DNA from: Vagococcus penaei
GTDB taxonomy: Bacteria > Bacillota > Bacilli > Lactobacillales > Vagococcaceae
Assembly (NCBI RefSeq): GCF_001998885.1
Contig: NZ_CP019609.1
Span: 1,786,001-1,850,000, forward strand
Direction: 5' to 3'
DNA: 64,000 nucleotides
Positions 27,129-35,855 of the stretch are shown here, piece by piece. Every line of letters begins with the position of its first letter. Positions within the stretch are counted from its first letter, which is position 1. A program made the position numbers and the translations under genes. A model generated the notes under the pieces. The model saw only the letters and a program-made list of their open reading frames with translations. It was not told where the DNA came from and did no database searches.

Positions 27129-27845
27129 TACTTACAGAGTATTGTGATATAAGTTATTAACTGTATAAATATCTAAACTAGGATTCCAAGACGAATGAAT
27201 TGTAATGGATAGGTTACACTTAGTTGAACAATAAATATATGCCTTCAATAATAATATGATATCCGGTACTTAAAACAGAATTAAAAATAATACCGTTGAG
27301 ATTAATTCATTTGGATTTTCTAAGAATAATCCTAAAAAAAATGTTATTAATCCAACAAAAAACATTGTTATAGCAAATTTATAGTCGTGATTATGATTGT
27401 TTAACATGTATACATCTCCTTTTATTTTATATATGAATAACTGGTCAGGTATATTACGTTGATAATATATAAAAGTTTACTCATGTGTTAGCTTTTATTT
27501 TTGTTATTATAATTCAGCTAAAATAGGCAACTAGTAGTTTAAAATACTTTGTTAATGATTAAAGGCACAAAAAAATTCATTTGGTATAAGTAGGCTATCG
27601 CACTGAAATTTTCTGAGAAGATTTGTAATGACATATTTGACTAACGAATTGTTTTGGAATTTAAAGAATATACGACATATTTAAATATAGAGACATTAAT
27701 ATCTGAGTATTTTTACTAATATTTAAACAACATAAAATTTAAATTATTTAATTTTAAATGTGCTGAAAAAAAACAGTGGAAATTAACGATTATGAGTCCT
27801 TATCGAACCGTTTCTATTATATTTATTTGTTTTTTTACAAATATG
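27129..27845. other. AT-rich intergenic region
   Basis: About 700 bp between the ceo terminator and the promoter of the sugar locus. Apart from the small minus-strand gene at 27270-27407 I see no supported coding sequence, RNA gene or repeat. Confidence 0.5.
27270..27407 (-). CDS. small membrane protein, 45 aa
   Basis: A short frame on the minus strand starts with ATG at 27407, preceded by AAAAGGAGATGTATAC, a strong ribosome-binding site at good spacing. The product begins MLNNHNHDYKF, has a hydrophobic segment AITMFFVGLITFFLGLF, then ENPNEL and a second short hydrophobic stretch ending FLILF. This is a one- or two-helix membrane miniprotein of unknown role; its His/Asn-rich N-terminus is noteworthy. 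No promoter or terminator was identified. Confidence 0.55.
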   Translation of the reverse strand: MLNNHNHDYKFAITMFFVGLITFFLGLFLENPNELISTVLFLILF

Positions 27846-27849
27846 CTTA

Positions 27850-27878
27850 TTGTAAACGTTTTTTTAGTGTGATATCAT
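27850..27878 (+). promoter_or_regulatory. promoter of the glycan-utilisation locus with cre-like site
   Basis: TTGTAA at 27850-27855 and TATCAT at 27873-27878 are separated by 17 bp. TGTAAACGTTTTTT at 27851-27864 overlaps the -35 and matches 12 of 14 positions of the catabolite-responsive element consensus, so CcpA repression is plausible. Confidence 0.6.
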
Positions 27879-27887
27879 TTGTTTGTC

Positions 27888-27897
27888 GAAACGTTTC
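27888..27897 (+). promoter_or_regulatory. LacI-type operator
   Basis: GAAACGTTTC, a perfect 10-bp palindrome with the central CG typical of LacI-family operators, lies just downstream of the -10. The LacI-family gene at 39177 closes the locus and is the obvious candidate to bind it. The pairing is inferred. Confidence 0.6.
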
Positions 27898-27925
27898 ACC
27901 GGTAAAATGAAAGGAGGGCTTTACT

Positions 27926-28843
27926 TTGATTAAGTCAAAGATAGATCGTTTTTTATCACAATGGCAACTGCAATGGATGATTATTCCTGGAATTGCATTC
28001 ATGATTGTTTTTAATTATATTCCGATATACGGTATTATCATTGCTTTTAAAAATTATACAGTTGTCGATAGTATTTCTTCAGCTGATTGGGTTGGTCTAG
28101 AAAACTTTAGAATTATTTTTGAAGACACATTTTTTTGGGAAGCTGTAAGAAATACTTTAGCAATTAGTTTATTAAAATTAGCGCTTGGGTTCTTTTTACC
28201 GATTATTTTAGCAGTTATGATTTTTGAGATGAAAGATGGTCGTTTAAAAAAGACAATTCAAACCATTTCTTACATTCCTCACTTTTTCTCTTGGATTGTT
28301 TTAGGAGGAATGTTAATTAGTTGGCTATCAACATCAGGCTTTATTAATCAAATTTTAATGTCTGTTGGTCTGATGGATAATGGAGTCAATTATCTATTGG
28401 AAGCGGATAAATATTGGTGGATAGCAGTCTTCTCAGATTTGTGGAAAGAGGTCGGTTGGGGAACCATTTTGTATCTAGCCGGAATGTCTAAGATTGATGC
28501 TAGTTATTATGAAGCAGCACGTATGGATGGTGCAACTAAATTAACACAAATTAGAAAAATTACCATACCATTACTAACACCAATTATTTCATTAAATTTA
28601 ATTTTAGCTGTTAGTGGTATTTTAGGGTCGAATTTAGATCAAACGTTAGTCTTAATGAATGCGCAAAACCAAAATCGTTCCGAAGTAATCAACTCATTTG
28701 TGTATAAGATGGGGATTACACAAGGAGATTTCTCTTACGCAACAGCCGTTGGTCTAGGTGTATCAGTTATTTCAATCATTTTAGTTTTAGTGACAAATAA
28801 AATTACGAAGAAAATGAATAATGGACAATCTGTAATCTTTTAA
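27926..28843 (+). CDS. carbohydrate ABC transporter permease (LplB type)
   Basis: A 305-residue inner permease subunit with six membrane segments. It starts with QWMIIPGIAFMIVFNYIPIYG, and the ATPase-contacting EAA loop is YEAARMDGATKLTQIRKI, around residues 192-209. This family (LplB/YtcP-type, CUT1) imports oligosaccharides with a lipoprotein binding protein. The start TTG at 27926 or the nearby in-frame region follows AAAGGAGGG; TTG gives the family's N-terminus. It is the first gene of the long operon; 13 bp separate it from the second permease. Confidence 0.88.
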   Translation: MIKSKIDRFLSQWQLQWMIIPGIAFMIVFNYIPIYGIIIAFKNYTVVDSISSADWVGLENFRIIFEDTFFWEAVRNTLAISLLKLALGFFLPIILAVMIFEMKDGRLKKTIQTISYIPHFFSWIVLGGMLISWLSTSGFINQILMSVGLMDNGVNYLLEADKYWWIAVFSDLWKEVGWGTILYLAGMSKIDASYYEAARMDGATKLTQIRKITIPLLTPIISLNLILAVSGILGSNLDQTLVLMNAQNQNRSEVINSFVYKMGITQGDFSYATAVGLGVSVISIILVLVTNKITKKMNNGQSVIF

Positions 28844-28861
28844 ATAATGGAGGTGAATGTC

Positions 28862-29738
28862 TATGCATAAAAGAAAAAATGAAAATCGCGTATTCAGTAT
28901 TATCAACACAGTTTTACTCGTCACATTTGCGTTAATTATTGTTGTCCCAATTTGGAATATTCTTGTTTCCTCTGTCAGTGGCGATTCTGGATTAGGTAGT
29001 TCTGGATTAGTATTAATACCGAAAAACTTTACGTTAGAGAATTATCGGAAGGTTTTAGCAGATGATAGTATCCCAAGAGCATTAATGATTTCCGTTTTGA
29101 AAACAGTTATCGGAGCATTTACTCATGTCGCATTTTGTGCGATGGTAGCCTATGCTTTGAGTAAGCGTCACCTTGCTGGTCGGAGTATCTATGCAACTAT
29201 GGGTGTCATTACAATGTATTTTAGTGGTGGGATGATTCCAACTTACTTACTGATTCGATCACTGGGCTTATTAGATTCTTTCTGGGTATATATTATTCCG
29301 GCCCTGTTTAGTTATTATGATGTTATTATCTTAATGAATTTCTTCCGTGATGTGCCAGTATCACTTGAAGAATCTGCAAAAATTGATGGTGCTTCAGAAT
29401 TTATGATTTTTAGAAAGATATATTTACCTTTATCCAAACCAGCATTGGCAACAATTTTATTATTTAATGGCGTGAGTCAGTGGAATGACTTTATGACTAC
29501 GAAATTATATATTACGAATGAAAAATTGTATCCGCTTCAAATGAAAATATATGAAATTGTCGTTCAATCAAATATGAGCGCCATGAATAGCGGAAGTACC
29601 GATGTTGTGTTTGAAGCCACAACGCGTGGTGTACAGTTGGCAACAATTGTGATTACTACATTGCCAATTTTGATTATTTATCCATTGTTACAGAAACATT
29701 TTATTGGTGGCATGATGGCGGGAGCCGTAAAAGAATAA
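28862..29738 (+). CDS. carbohydrate ABC transporter permease (LplC/YtcP type)
   Basis: A 291-residue second permease subunit, partner of the preceding gene. It has six membrane segments, the EAA loop ESAKIDGASEFMIFRKI, and the family C-terminus KHFIGGMMAGAVKE. The ATG at 28863 after TGGAGGTGAATGTCT is the best start; an earlier in-frame GTG at 28857 is less likely. No ATP-binding subunit is encoded in the locus, so the importer probably borrows a shared MsmK-type ATPase encoded elsewhere. Confidence 0.87.
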
Positions 29739-29763
29739 TATAAAAAGAAAGGTGATTAATAAT

Positions 29764-31370
29764 ATGAAAAAGATCGTTTTAGGTTTGTTAACTGCATCAC
29801 TCGCAGTTACTTTAGCTGCATGTGGAGGAAAAGAAAAAAAGAGGAAGCAAAAGATTTTAGTATTAAAGATCGTTATGAATTAGACGCTAAAACACCTGCT
29901 TGGAAATTAGATAAGAAAAAAGAAATGACCGAAATTACATGGTATATCAATGCAGATTGGACAACAATTCCATTTGGAACAGATGCAACCACAAAGAAAA
30001 TCAAAGAGGATTTGAATATTGATGTTAAGTTTGTATCAGGAGACGATGCTAAATTGAATGCTTTGATTTCTAGTGGTGATTTACCGGACATCGTAACTTT
30101 AATGGATAAAGCAAGTCCAGCAGCTTTAAAAGCTGATACTTGGGCACTTCCATTGAATGATTTAGGAAAAAATTATGATCCATATTTACTTGAAACAGTG
30201 AATCAAGATACATTTAATTGGTTCTCATTAGATAATGGTAAAACGTATGGTTACCCTAACTACTCAAATACTGCTGAAGATTATGAAAATAACGTTGTCC
30301 CAATCAATGATGCATTTGTTATTCGTGAAGATGTGTATGAAAAATTAGGTAAACCTTCAGTTGCGACACCAAAAGAGTTTGTTAAAGTAATGAGTGATAT
30401 CAAAAAAGAATTTCCAGATATGGTACCTTTTGGATTTACACCAATAGGTGAAGATGGTGGACCTTTCGCTTCTGTTTTACAAGATTTCTTAGGAGTTCCT
30501 TTAGAAACAGAATCTGGATCATACAATGATCGTAACTTAGATCCAGAATACAAAGAATGGTTACAAGCAATTAATACTGTTTATCAAGATGGCAATATTA
30601 CAGATGATAGTTTTACCGATGATGGCCCAACATTTGATGAAAAAATTAAAAAAGGTAATTATGCAGTTGTCTTTTCACGTGGTATCAGTGGTTTAGTTGG
30701 TCAATTCCAAGAATTTGAAAATAAAGGTCAATCGAAATATATCGCAATTGACGGCCCAGCTAGTACGTCTGGACGTAGTATTGGTTTGAATCAAACTGGT
30801 TTATCTGGTTGGTTAATTAACTATGTAACAAAAAATGCTAAAGATCCTGCTAAAGTGACACAATTATTTACTTATTTAATTAGTGAAGAAGGTCAAATTT
30901 TAACTAAATTTGGTATTGAAGGGGAAACATTTAAGTATAATGACGATAAACTAATCGAAATTTTACCAGAAGTAAAAGAATTAGAAAAAAATGATCCTGA
31001 AAAATATCGTACAACATATGGTTTAAGTGCATTTAATTACTTTAACCATGATCGTATGAACAAATTAAAAGTCCCTGAAACTATCTCAATTAGTCAAATG
31101 CAAGAGTGGGGTAAAGGTAAATTGAAGCCACACTTTATCGTTGAAAAAGTTTCTCCAGATGCAGGAACTAAAGAAGCACGTTCTGAAAAAGCGATGGAAA
31201 CAAAATTCAATACAACAGTTATTTCACTCGTTCGTGCAAAATCATCTGATGATTTTGAAAAAGTATACCAAGAATTCGTTGATTTCAATAAGAAAAATGA
31301 TAGTGAGAATGTGTATAAAGCAAAAACTGAAAAAATGAATGAGAATAAAAAGAAATTAAAACTTGACTAG
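29764..31370 (+). pseudogene. extracellular solute-binding lipoprotein, frameshifted after the lipobox
   Basis: The ATG at 29764 (AAAGGTG upstream) encodes a lipoprotein signal MKKIVLGLLTASLAVTLAAC with lipobox LAAC, but that frame stops after 39 codons. The main frame (from about 29835 to 31370) starts in the middle of the charged linker and encodes the whole mature domain, about 510 residues. Adding one A to the run of seven A at 29834-29840 joins the two into a normal binding protein of about 535 residues. The mature part (EITWYINADW, ISSGDLPDIVTL) is a typical family 1 sugar-binding protein for LplB/LplC permeases. As written the protein cannot be exported; a sequencing error is likely. 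Confidence 0.85.
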
Positions 31371-31393
31371 ATTAAATACTGATAGAAAGGAGA

Positions 31394-31426
31394 ATGGAAA
31401 ATAATTTTCCAAACACAAACCTATGA
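31394..31426 (+). other. possible 10-codon leader frame
   Basis: ATG at 31394 opens a frame of ten codons (MENNFPNTNL) whose TGA overlaps the next gene's ATG as ATGA. Inside it GGAAAATAATTTTCC (31396-31410) is a perfect palindrome. AAAGGAG lies only 1-2 nt before this ATG but about 30 nt before the DUF624 start, an unusual arrangement. It may be coincidental. Confidence 0.3.
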
Positions 31427-31995
31427 GAAAAGTTTTTGCCATTGATGGCTGGTACTTTAGAATTTTTTCTAAATTAGCTAATTTGATGATATTGAATCTA
31501 CTTTTTATCCTTTCGGTTATCCCAATAGTGACAGCAGGTATTGGACTAATGAGTTTAATTAAGACGGTTCAAGAGTTACGTCAAGATGAAATGTTGTCGG
31601 TTGTAACGGTATATGCACGTAACTTTAAGCAAAATATTATGCGGGGATTGATTTTACTGGGTGTTGAAGTGATTGGATTAGCGATACCTATGAGCATTAT
31701 TTATCTAAGTTTAATGTACTTACCGTTTTTAGCAACTTTACTTATGATTGTGTTCTCCTTTGTTTTACTGATTTTGAGTAGTTTTCCATTGATTTATTCA
31801 TTGGAAAACCAAGCCTTAATACCAGCGTTATACCAAACAATTGGTTTTGTGACAACAAAGATAGCTCTCGCAATTGCTATCTTTATTGTTCCATTAGTAG
31901 TTGGTTATCTGAGTTTTAAAGTGTCATTGATTTTTCTATTTTTTATGGGAATCTCACTAATCGTTTATGCGCAGTTAAGCTTAATGAGGAGGTAG
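31423..31995 (+). CDS. DUF624 (YesL-like) membrane protein
   Basis: A 190-residue membrane protein with about five hydrophobic segments. It begins MRKVFAIDGWYF and contains the YesL-family stretch LANLMILNLLFILSVIPIV. YesL/DUF624 proteins occur almost always beside sugar ABC importers of this type; their role in import is not established. The start codon has no ribosome-binding site at normal distance (the nearest AGGAG is about 30 nt upstream), so translation may depend on coupling to the short frame before it. Confidence 0.8.
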   Translation: MRKVFAIDGWYFRIFSKLANLMILNLLFILSVIPIVTAGIGLMSLIKTVQELRQDEMLSVVTVYARNFKQNIMRGLILLGVEVIGLAIPMSIIYLSLMYLPFLATLLMIVFSFVLLILSSFPLIYSLENQALIPALYQTIGFVTTKIALAIAIFIVPLVVGYLSFKVSLIFLFFMGISLIVYAQLSLMRR

Positions 31996-32002
31996 CGACT
32001 GA

Positions 32003-32932
32003 ATGACACAGTTGTATGACTATTGGCAACAACAGTTACAGATTTCAAAACGTTTGCCTTTAGAAATCACATTAGTTGAGCAAACAAGTTTATCTGATGA
32101 GAGACTAACTACGTATCAAGTGACCTATACTAGTCTTGGACAAGTAAAAATTACTGGTTGGCTGATAATACCAGCCAATCAAGAAACGTATCCACTAGTA
32201 ATTGACTATTTGGGTTATATGACACAGTTACAAAATCCAATGGAGTATCAGTCGTGGATAGACCTAGGCATTGGCGTATTAGCAATTGATATGCGAGGGC
32301 AAGGTGGTATGACACCTGATATCATGGCTTATGTTACAACACAAGAAAGACAATTACTCGCTAGAGGATGCACGACACCAGATGATTTTTATCTTCGGCG
32401 TCTGTATTGGGATGCTTTACGTTTAGTTGATGTGGCGTTTAGTTTGCCACAAGTCGATCAACAAGCTGTTTTTATTCATGGAACGAGTCAGGGTGGTGGG
32501 TTAGCTGTTTTCGTAGCGAGTCTAACCCCACATCCAATTCGTTATACTTTTGCGAATGTACCAAGTCATTCTAATATAGAAAATCGAGTGGTAACAGGAA
32601 CGGGTTCGTATCGAGAAATTAAGCAATTTATTGAAAAGAATCCAATGCTTTTGAACAACGTCTTGGAAACACTCAACTACTTTGATACACAGTTTGTGGC
32701 TCAATATTTAACAACACCAATTCTAGTTTCTGTTGGAGTGGCTGACCCAATTTGTCCAAAAGAAGATTTTTATCCGACCTATGGTGCAATCACAGCTCCG
32801 AAAGAACTAATTTGTTATCCAGAAACTGGTCATGGTGGTGGAGGTCAAATTCATTTAACAAAAATTTTAATGATGTGTGAAAGGATACTAGGAGGTGACT
32901 TACATGACGGAACTGAGAATAGCAACGTATAA
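32003..32932 (+). CDS. acetyl-xylan-esterase family alpha/beta hydrolase
   Basis: A 309-residue cytoplasmic serine esterase of the AXE1/cephalosporin-C deacetylase family (CE7-like). The triad can be placed as S162 in HGTSQGGG, D248 in GVADPICP and H277 in TGHGGG; RGQGG upstream is also family-typical. No signal peptide is present, so it would act on imported sugars, removing acetyl or similar acyl groups. It is embedded between the transporter genes and the glycosidases, and its 3' end overlaps the next gene by 29 bp. Substrate assignment is inferred from the family. Confidence 0.82.
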   Translation: MTQLYDYWQQQLQISKRLPLEITLVEQTSLSDERLTTYQVTYTSLGQVKITGWLIIPANQETYPLVIDYLGYMTQLQNPMEYQSWIDLGIGVLAIDMRGQGGMTPDIMAYVTTQERQLLARGCTTPDDFYLRRLYWDALRLVDVAFSLPQVDQQAVFIHGTSQGGGLAVFVASLTPHPIRYTFANVPSHSNIENRVVTGTGSYREIKQFIEKNPMLLNNVLETLNYFDTQFVAQYLTTPILVSVGVADPICPKEDFYPTYGAITAPKELICYPETGHGGGGQIHLTKILMMCERILGGDLHDGTENSNV

Positions 32933-33671
32933 TGTTCGGGTTGATACTGAAGAAGATGGTAGATGGTCATGGAATTATCGCCAACCATATGTTAGTGATG
33001 TCCTTAACTATTACCAATGGGATATCCTAGGATTACAAGAACTATTACCAAATCAATACCAAGATAGCCAACTTGCTAATTATCATGCGATTTATGCTGA
33101 ACGAGATGGTGATGGTTTAGGTGAAGGTTTGGCTATTTATTATCAGCAAGCTATTTTTGAACAGATTGAAACTGGTCATTTTTGGTTATCTGATACACCG
33201 GACAGACCATCGATTCACCCAGAGGCGGGCTGTCGACGCCTAGCAGTTTGGGGGCTATTATATCACCGTGAGAGTCAGAAAACTTTTCTGGTCATTAACA
33301 CACACTTAGACCATGTGTCATCAACTGCTCGAAAAGCTGGAGTTTCTGTCTTGTTAACACAATTAGCAAAAAAAATTGACAAGTATCCGACCATTTTATT
33401 AGGTGACTTTAATGGAGAACTTGATGAGGCATTACATGATGAGTTAAAAAAACGTTTCACTTATCCTCCAGAAGTAGGAGACCAAAGACGTTACGGACCA
33501 AAAGGAACATTCCAGGGATTTAATTATGAGATAGCCTGGCAGGAGTTAGAACAAATTGATTTTATTTTATTAAAAAACATTGATTGTCTAACATATGCAA
33601 CATTGACTGATTCGTGTGATCGACGTTTTCCGTCGGATCATTTTCCAGTAGTAGCAAAAATTAAATTATAA
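32904..33671 (+). CDS. endonuclease/exonuclease/phosphatase-family hydrolase
   Basis: A 255-residue metal-dependent phosphohydrolase fold. Active-site motifs in order are RIATYNVR, LGLQEL (metal-binding Glu), THLDHVS (His), LLGDFNG (Asp/Asn) and the final SDHFPV (Asp-His). There is no signal peptide. This superfamily includes nucleases, sphingomyelinases and sugar-phosphate or phosphodiester hydrolases; a place inside a glycan operon argues for a sugar-linked phospho substituent rather than DNA. I start it at the ATG at 32904 because AGGAGGTGACTT lies just upstream; an in-frame GTG is at 32895. Confidence 0.78.
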   Translation: MTELRIATYNVRVDTEEDGRWSWNYRQPYVSDVLNYYQWDILGLQELLPNQYQDSQLANYHAIYAERDGDGLGEGLAIYYQQAIFEQIETGHFWLSDTPDRPSIHPEAGCRRLAVWGLLYHRESQKTFLVINTHLDHVSSTARKAGVSVLLTQLAKKIDKYPTILLGDFNGELDEALHDELKKRFTYPPEVGDQRRYGPKGTFQGFNYEIAWQELEQIDFILLKNIDCLTYATLTDSCDRRFPSDHFPVVAKIKL

Positions 33672-33692
33672 AGTTTAGGGGAGACGACTATA

Positions 33693-35843
33693 ATGAAACA
33701 AGAAAATTTACAGGCAATTTTAGCTAAAATGACACCAAAAGAAAAAGTAGATCAATTATTACAATTGTCTGCTGATTTCTATACAGATGATGCCGAGGAT
33801 CGTACTGGTCCAATGGAGAACTTAGACATTACAGAACAAACAATTAAAAATGCTGGGACTATTTTAGGGGTGTCCGGTGCCCAAAAAACGATTGATATTC
33901 AAAAGGAATATATTGAAAATAATCCACACCATATTCCAACTTTGTTTATGGCTGATATTATTCATGGTTTCCGGACAATTTTTCCAATTCCTTTAGCACT
34001 TGGTTGTACATGGGATATAGCGGCAGTGAATGAAATGGCTTCTATATCAGCAGTTGAATCAGCTGTCTCTGGATTACATTTAACCTTTTCACCAATGCTT
34101 GATTTAGTACGTGATCCACGCTGGGGACGTGTCTTAGAATCAACTGGTGAAGACCCTTATTTAAATAGTGAGTATGCAAAAGCAATGGTTCAAGGTTATC
34201 AAGGTGATGATTTAATTGCTGATACACAAAAAGTAGCTGCTTGTGTGAAGCACTTTGCGGCTTATGGTGGTGCTATTGGTGGACGTGATTATAATACAGT
34301 TGACGTTTCAGAAACAACTTTACGAGAAAAATACTTGCCAAGTTATCAAGCAGCGATTGATGCTGGAGCAAAAATAGTTATGACGGCATTTAATACTGTT
34401 GAGGGTGTTCCTGCAACTGGTAATAAAAAATTATTCCGTCAAATTTTACGTGATGAGTTTAAATTTACAGGGCCAGTAATTTCTGACTGGGGTGCTATCT
34501 ATGAGCTGGTTAATCACGGAGTAGCTCCAGATGAAAAAGAGGCGGCTCGTTTGGCAATCGAAGCTGGAGTAGATATCGAAATGATGACTACTTGTTATGA
34601 CAAACATTTGTTGACATTAATTGAAGAAGATTCACACTATATGGAGTTATTAGATGAAGCCGTTCTTAGAATTTTAGAGTTAAAAAATGATTTAGGTCTT
34701 TTTGAAAATCCACACCGTGGGGCAAATGTTGAAGACGAAAAACGATTAATTTTATCAGATGAGCACCGTGAATCAGCCCAGAAAATTGCTGAAAAATCAA
34801 TTGTATTGTTAGAGAATAAAAACGCTTTACCTGTTGATAAATCAACAAAAGTAGCTTTGATTGGTCCTAAGGCGAAAACAGGTGATTTGATGGGTGCATG
34901 GTCTTGGCAAGGTAAACAAGATGAGGTCGTAACAATTGCGCAGGGTTTGTTAGCTAAAAGTAATCAAGTTACTGTTTCAACAGGTGATTATGATTTGTTT
35001 GATAATAGTCCTGAAAGTATAGAAGATGCATTAATGCTTGCTAAAGCAAATGATGTAGTCGTTTTAGCACTTGGTGAAGCTGATTGGATGAGCGGAGAGG
35101 CAGCTAGTCGTAGTGATATTAAATTACCAGCAAGTCAAATTGCTTTATATAAAGCTGTTAAAGATGTGGCGAAGCAAGTTGTCGTAGTGATTATCAGTGG
35201 TCGACCATTAGACTTAACGGATATTGCTGATGCTGATGCTATTTTACAAGCTTGGTTCCCTGGAACAGAAGGTGGATCAGCAATTGCAAATGTCTTATAT
35301 GGTGACGTTAACCCAAGTGGGCGCCTAAGTATGTCCTTCCCGCATTCTGTCGGTCAAGTTCCTGTTTATTACAATACGGAAAATACGGGACGTCCTTATG
35401 AATTAAATCCAACTGAAAAATATGTATCGAAATATTTAGATGTGTCAAACTATGCAAAATATCCATTTGGTTTTGGCTTGAGTTATAGCAACGTTACTTA
35501 TGACGCACTAGAGTTATCTCACCAAACACTTAAAGCAGACGATACATTAGAAGTAACTGTGACTGTGACTAACCATTCTGAACGCCCAGTTATTGAGACT
35601 GTTCAATTATATGTTCGCGACTTAGTTGGTATCACATCACGACCATTAAAAGAATTAAAAGGTTTCGCACAAGTTGAGTTAGTTGGTGGTGAAACAAAAT
35701 CAGTGACAATAGCATTACCAATCAGTCAATTATCTTATGTACATCCTGATTTAACATGGGGCATTGAAGCTGGTGAATGCCATGTGATGGTTGGGCCGAA
35801 TAGTCGTGATTTAATCTTAACGGAAGCATTCTTTATTGAGTAA
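33693..35843 (+). CDS. glycoside hydrolase family 3 beta-glucosidase
   Basis: A 716-residue cytoplasmic GH3 enzyme. The (beta/alpha)8 domain has the nucleophile D265 in PVISDWGA and the substrate-binding VKHFAAYGG; the alpha/beta sandwich domain follows (VALIGPKAKTGDLMG), then a fibronectin-III-like C-terminal domain (from about residue 600). It has no signal peptide. It would release glucose from short beta-linked oligosaccharides. The neighbouring GH94 phosphorylase suggests beta-1,2 linkages, as in the Listeria sophoro-oligosaccharide locus where a GH3 enzyme accompanies the phosphorylase. The ATG at 33693 has GGGGAG upstream. Confidence 0.88.
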   Translation: MKQENLQAILAKMTPKEKVDQLLQLSADFYTDDAEDRTGPMENLDITEQTIKNAGTILGVSGAQKTIDIQKEYIENNPHHIPTLFMADIIHGFRTIFPIPLALGCTWDIAAVNEMASISAVESAVSGLHLTFSPMLDLVRDPRWGRVLESTGEDPYLNSEYAKAMVQGYQGDDLIADTQKVAACVKHFAAYGGAIGGRDYNTVDVSETTLREKYLPSYQAAIDAGAKIVMTAFNTVEGVPATGNKKLFRQILRDEFKFTGPVISDWGAIYELVNHGVAPDEKEAARLAIEAGVDIEMMTTCYDKHLLTLIEEDSHYMELLDEAVLRILELKNDLGLFENPHRGANVEDEKRLILSDEHRESAQKIAEKSIVLLENKNALPVDKSTKVALIGPKAKTGDLMGAWSWQGKQDEVVTIAQGLLAKSNQVTVSTGDYDLFDNSPESIEDALMLAKANDVVVLALGEADWMSGEAASRSDIKLPASQIALYKAVKDVAKQVVVVIISGRPLDLTDIADADAILQAWFPGTEGGSAIANVLYGDVNPSGRLSMSFPHSVGQVPVYYNTENTGRPYELNPTEKYVSKYLDVSNYAKYPFGFGLSYSNVTYDALELSHQTLKADDTLEVTVTVTNHSERPVIETVQLYVRDLVGITSRPLKELKGFAQVELVGGETKSVTIALPISQLSYVHPDLTWGIEAGECHVMVGPNSRDLILTEAFFIE

Positions 35844-35855
35844 CGGAGGGTGAGC

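Noticed and set aside
25257-27900. Integrative element inserted in tRNA-Lys
   Set aside because: No integrase gene and no direct repeat of the tRNA 3' end were found; only a decayed IS fragment.
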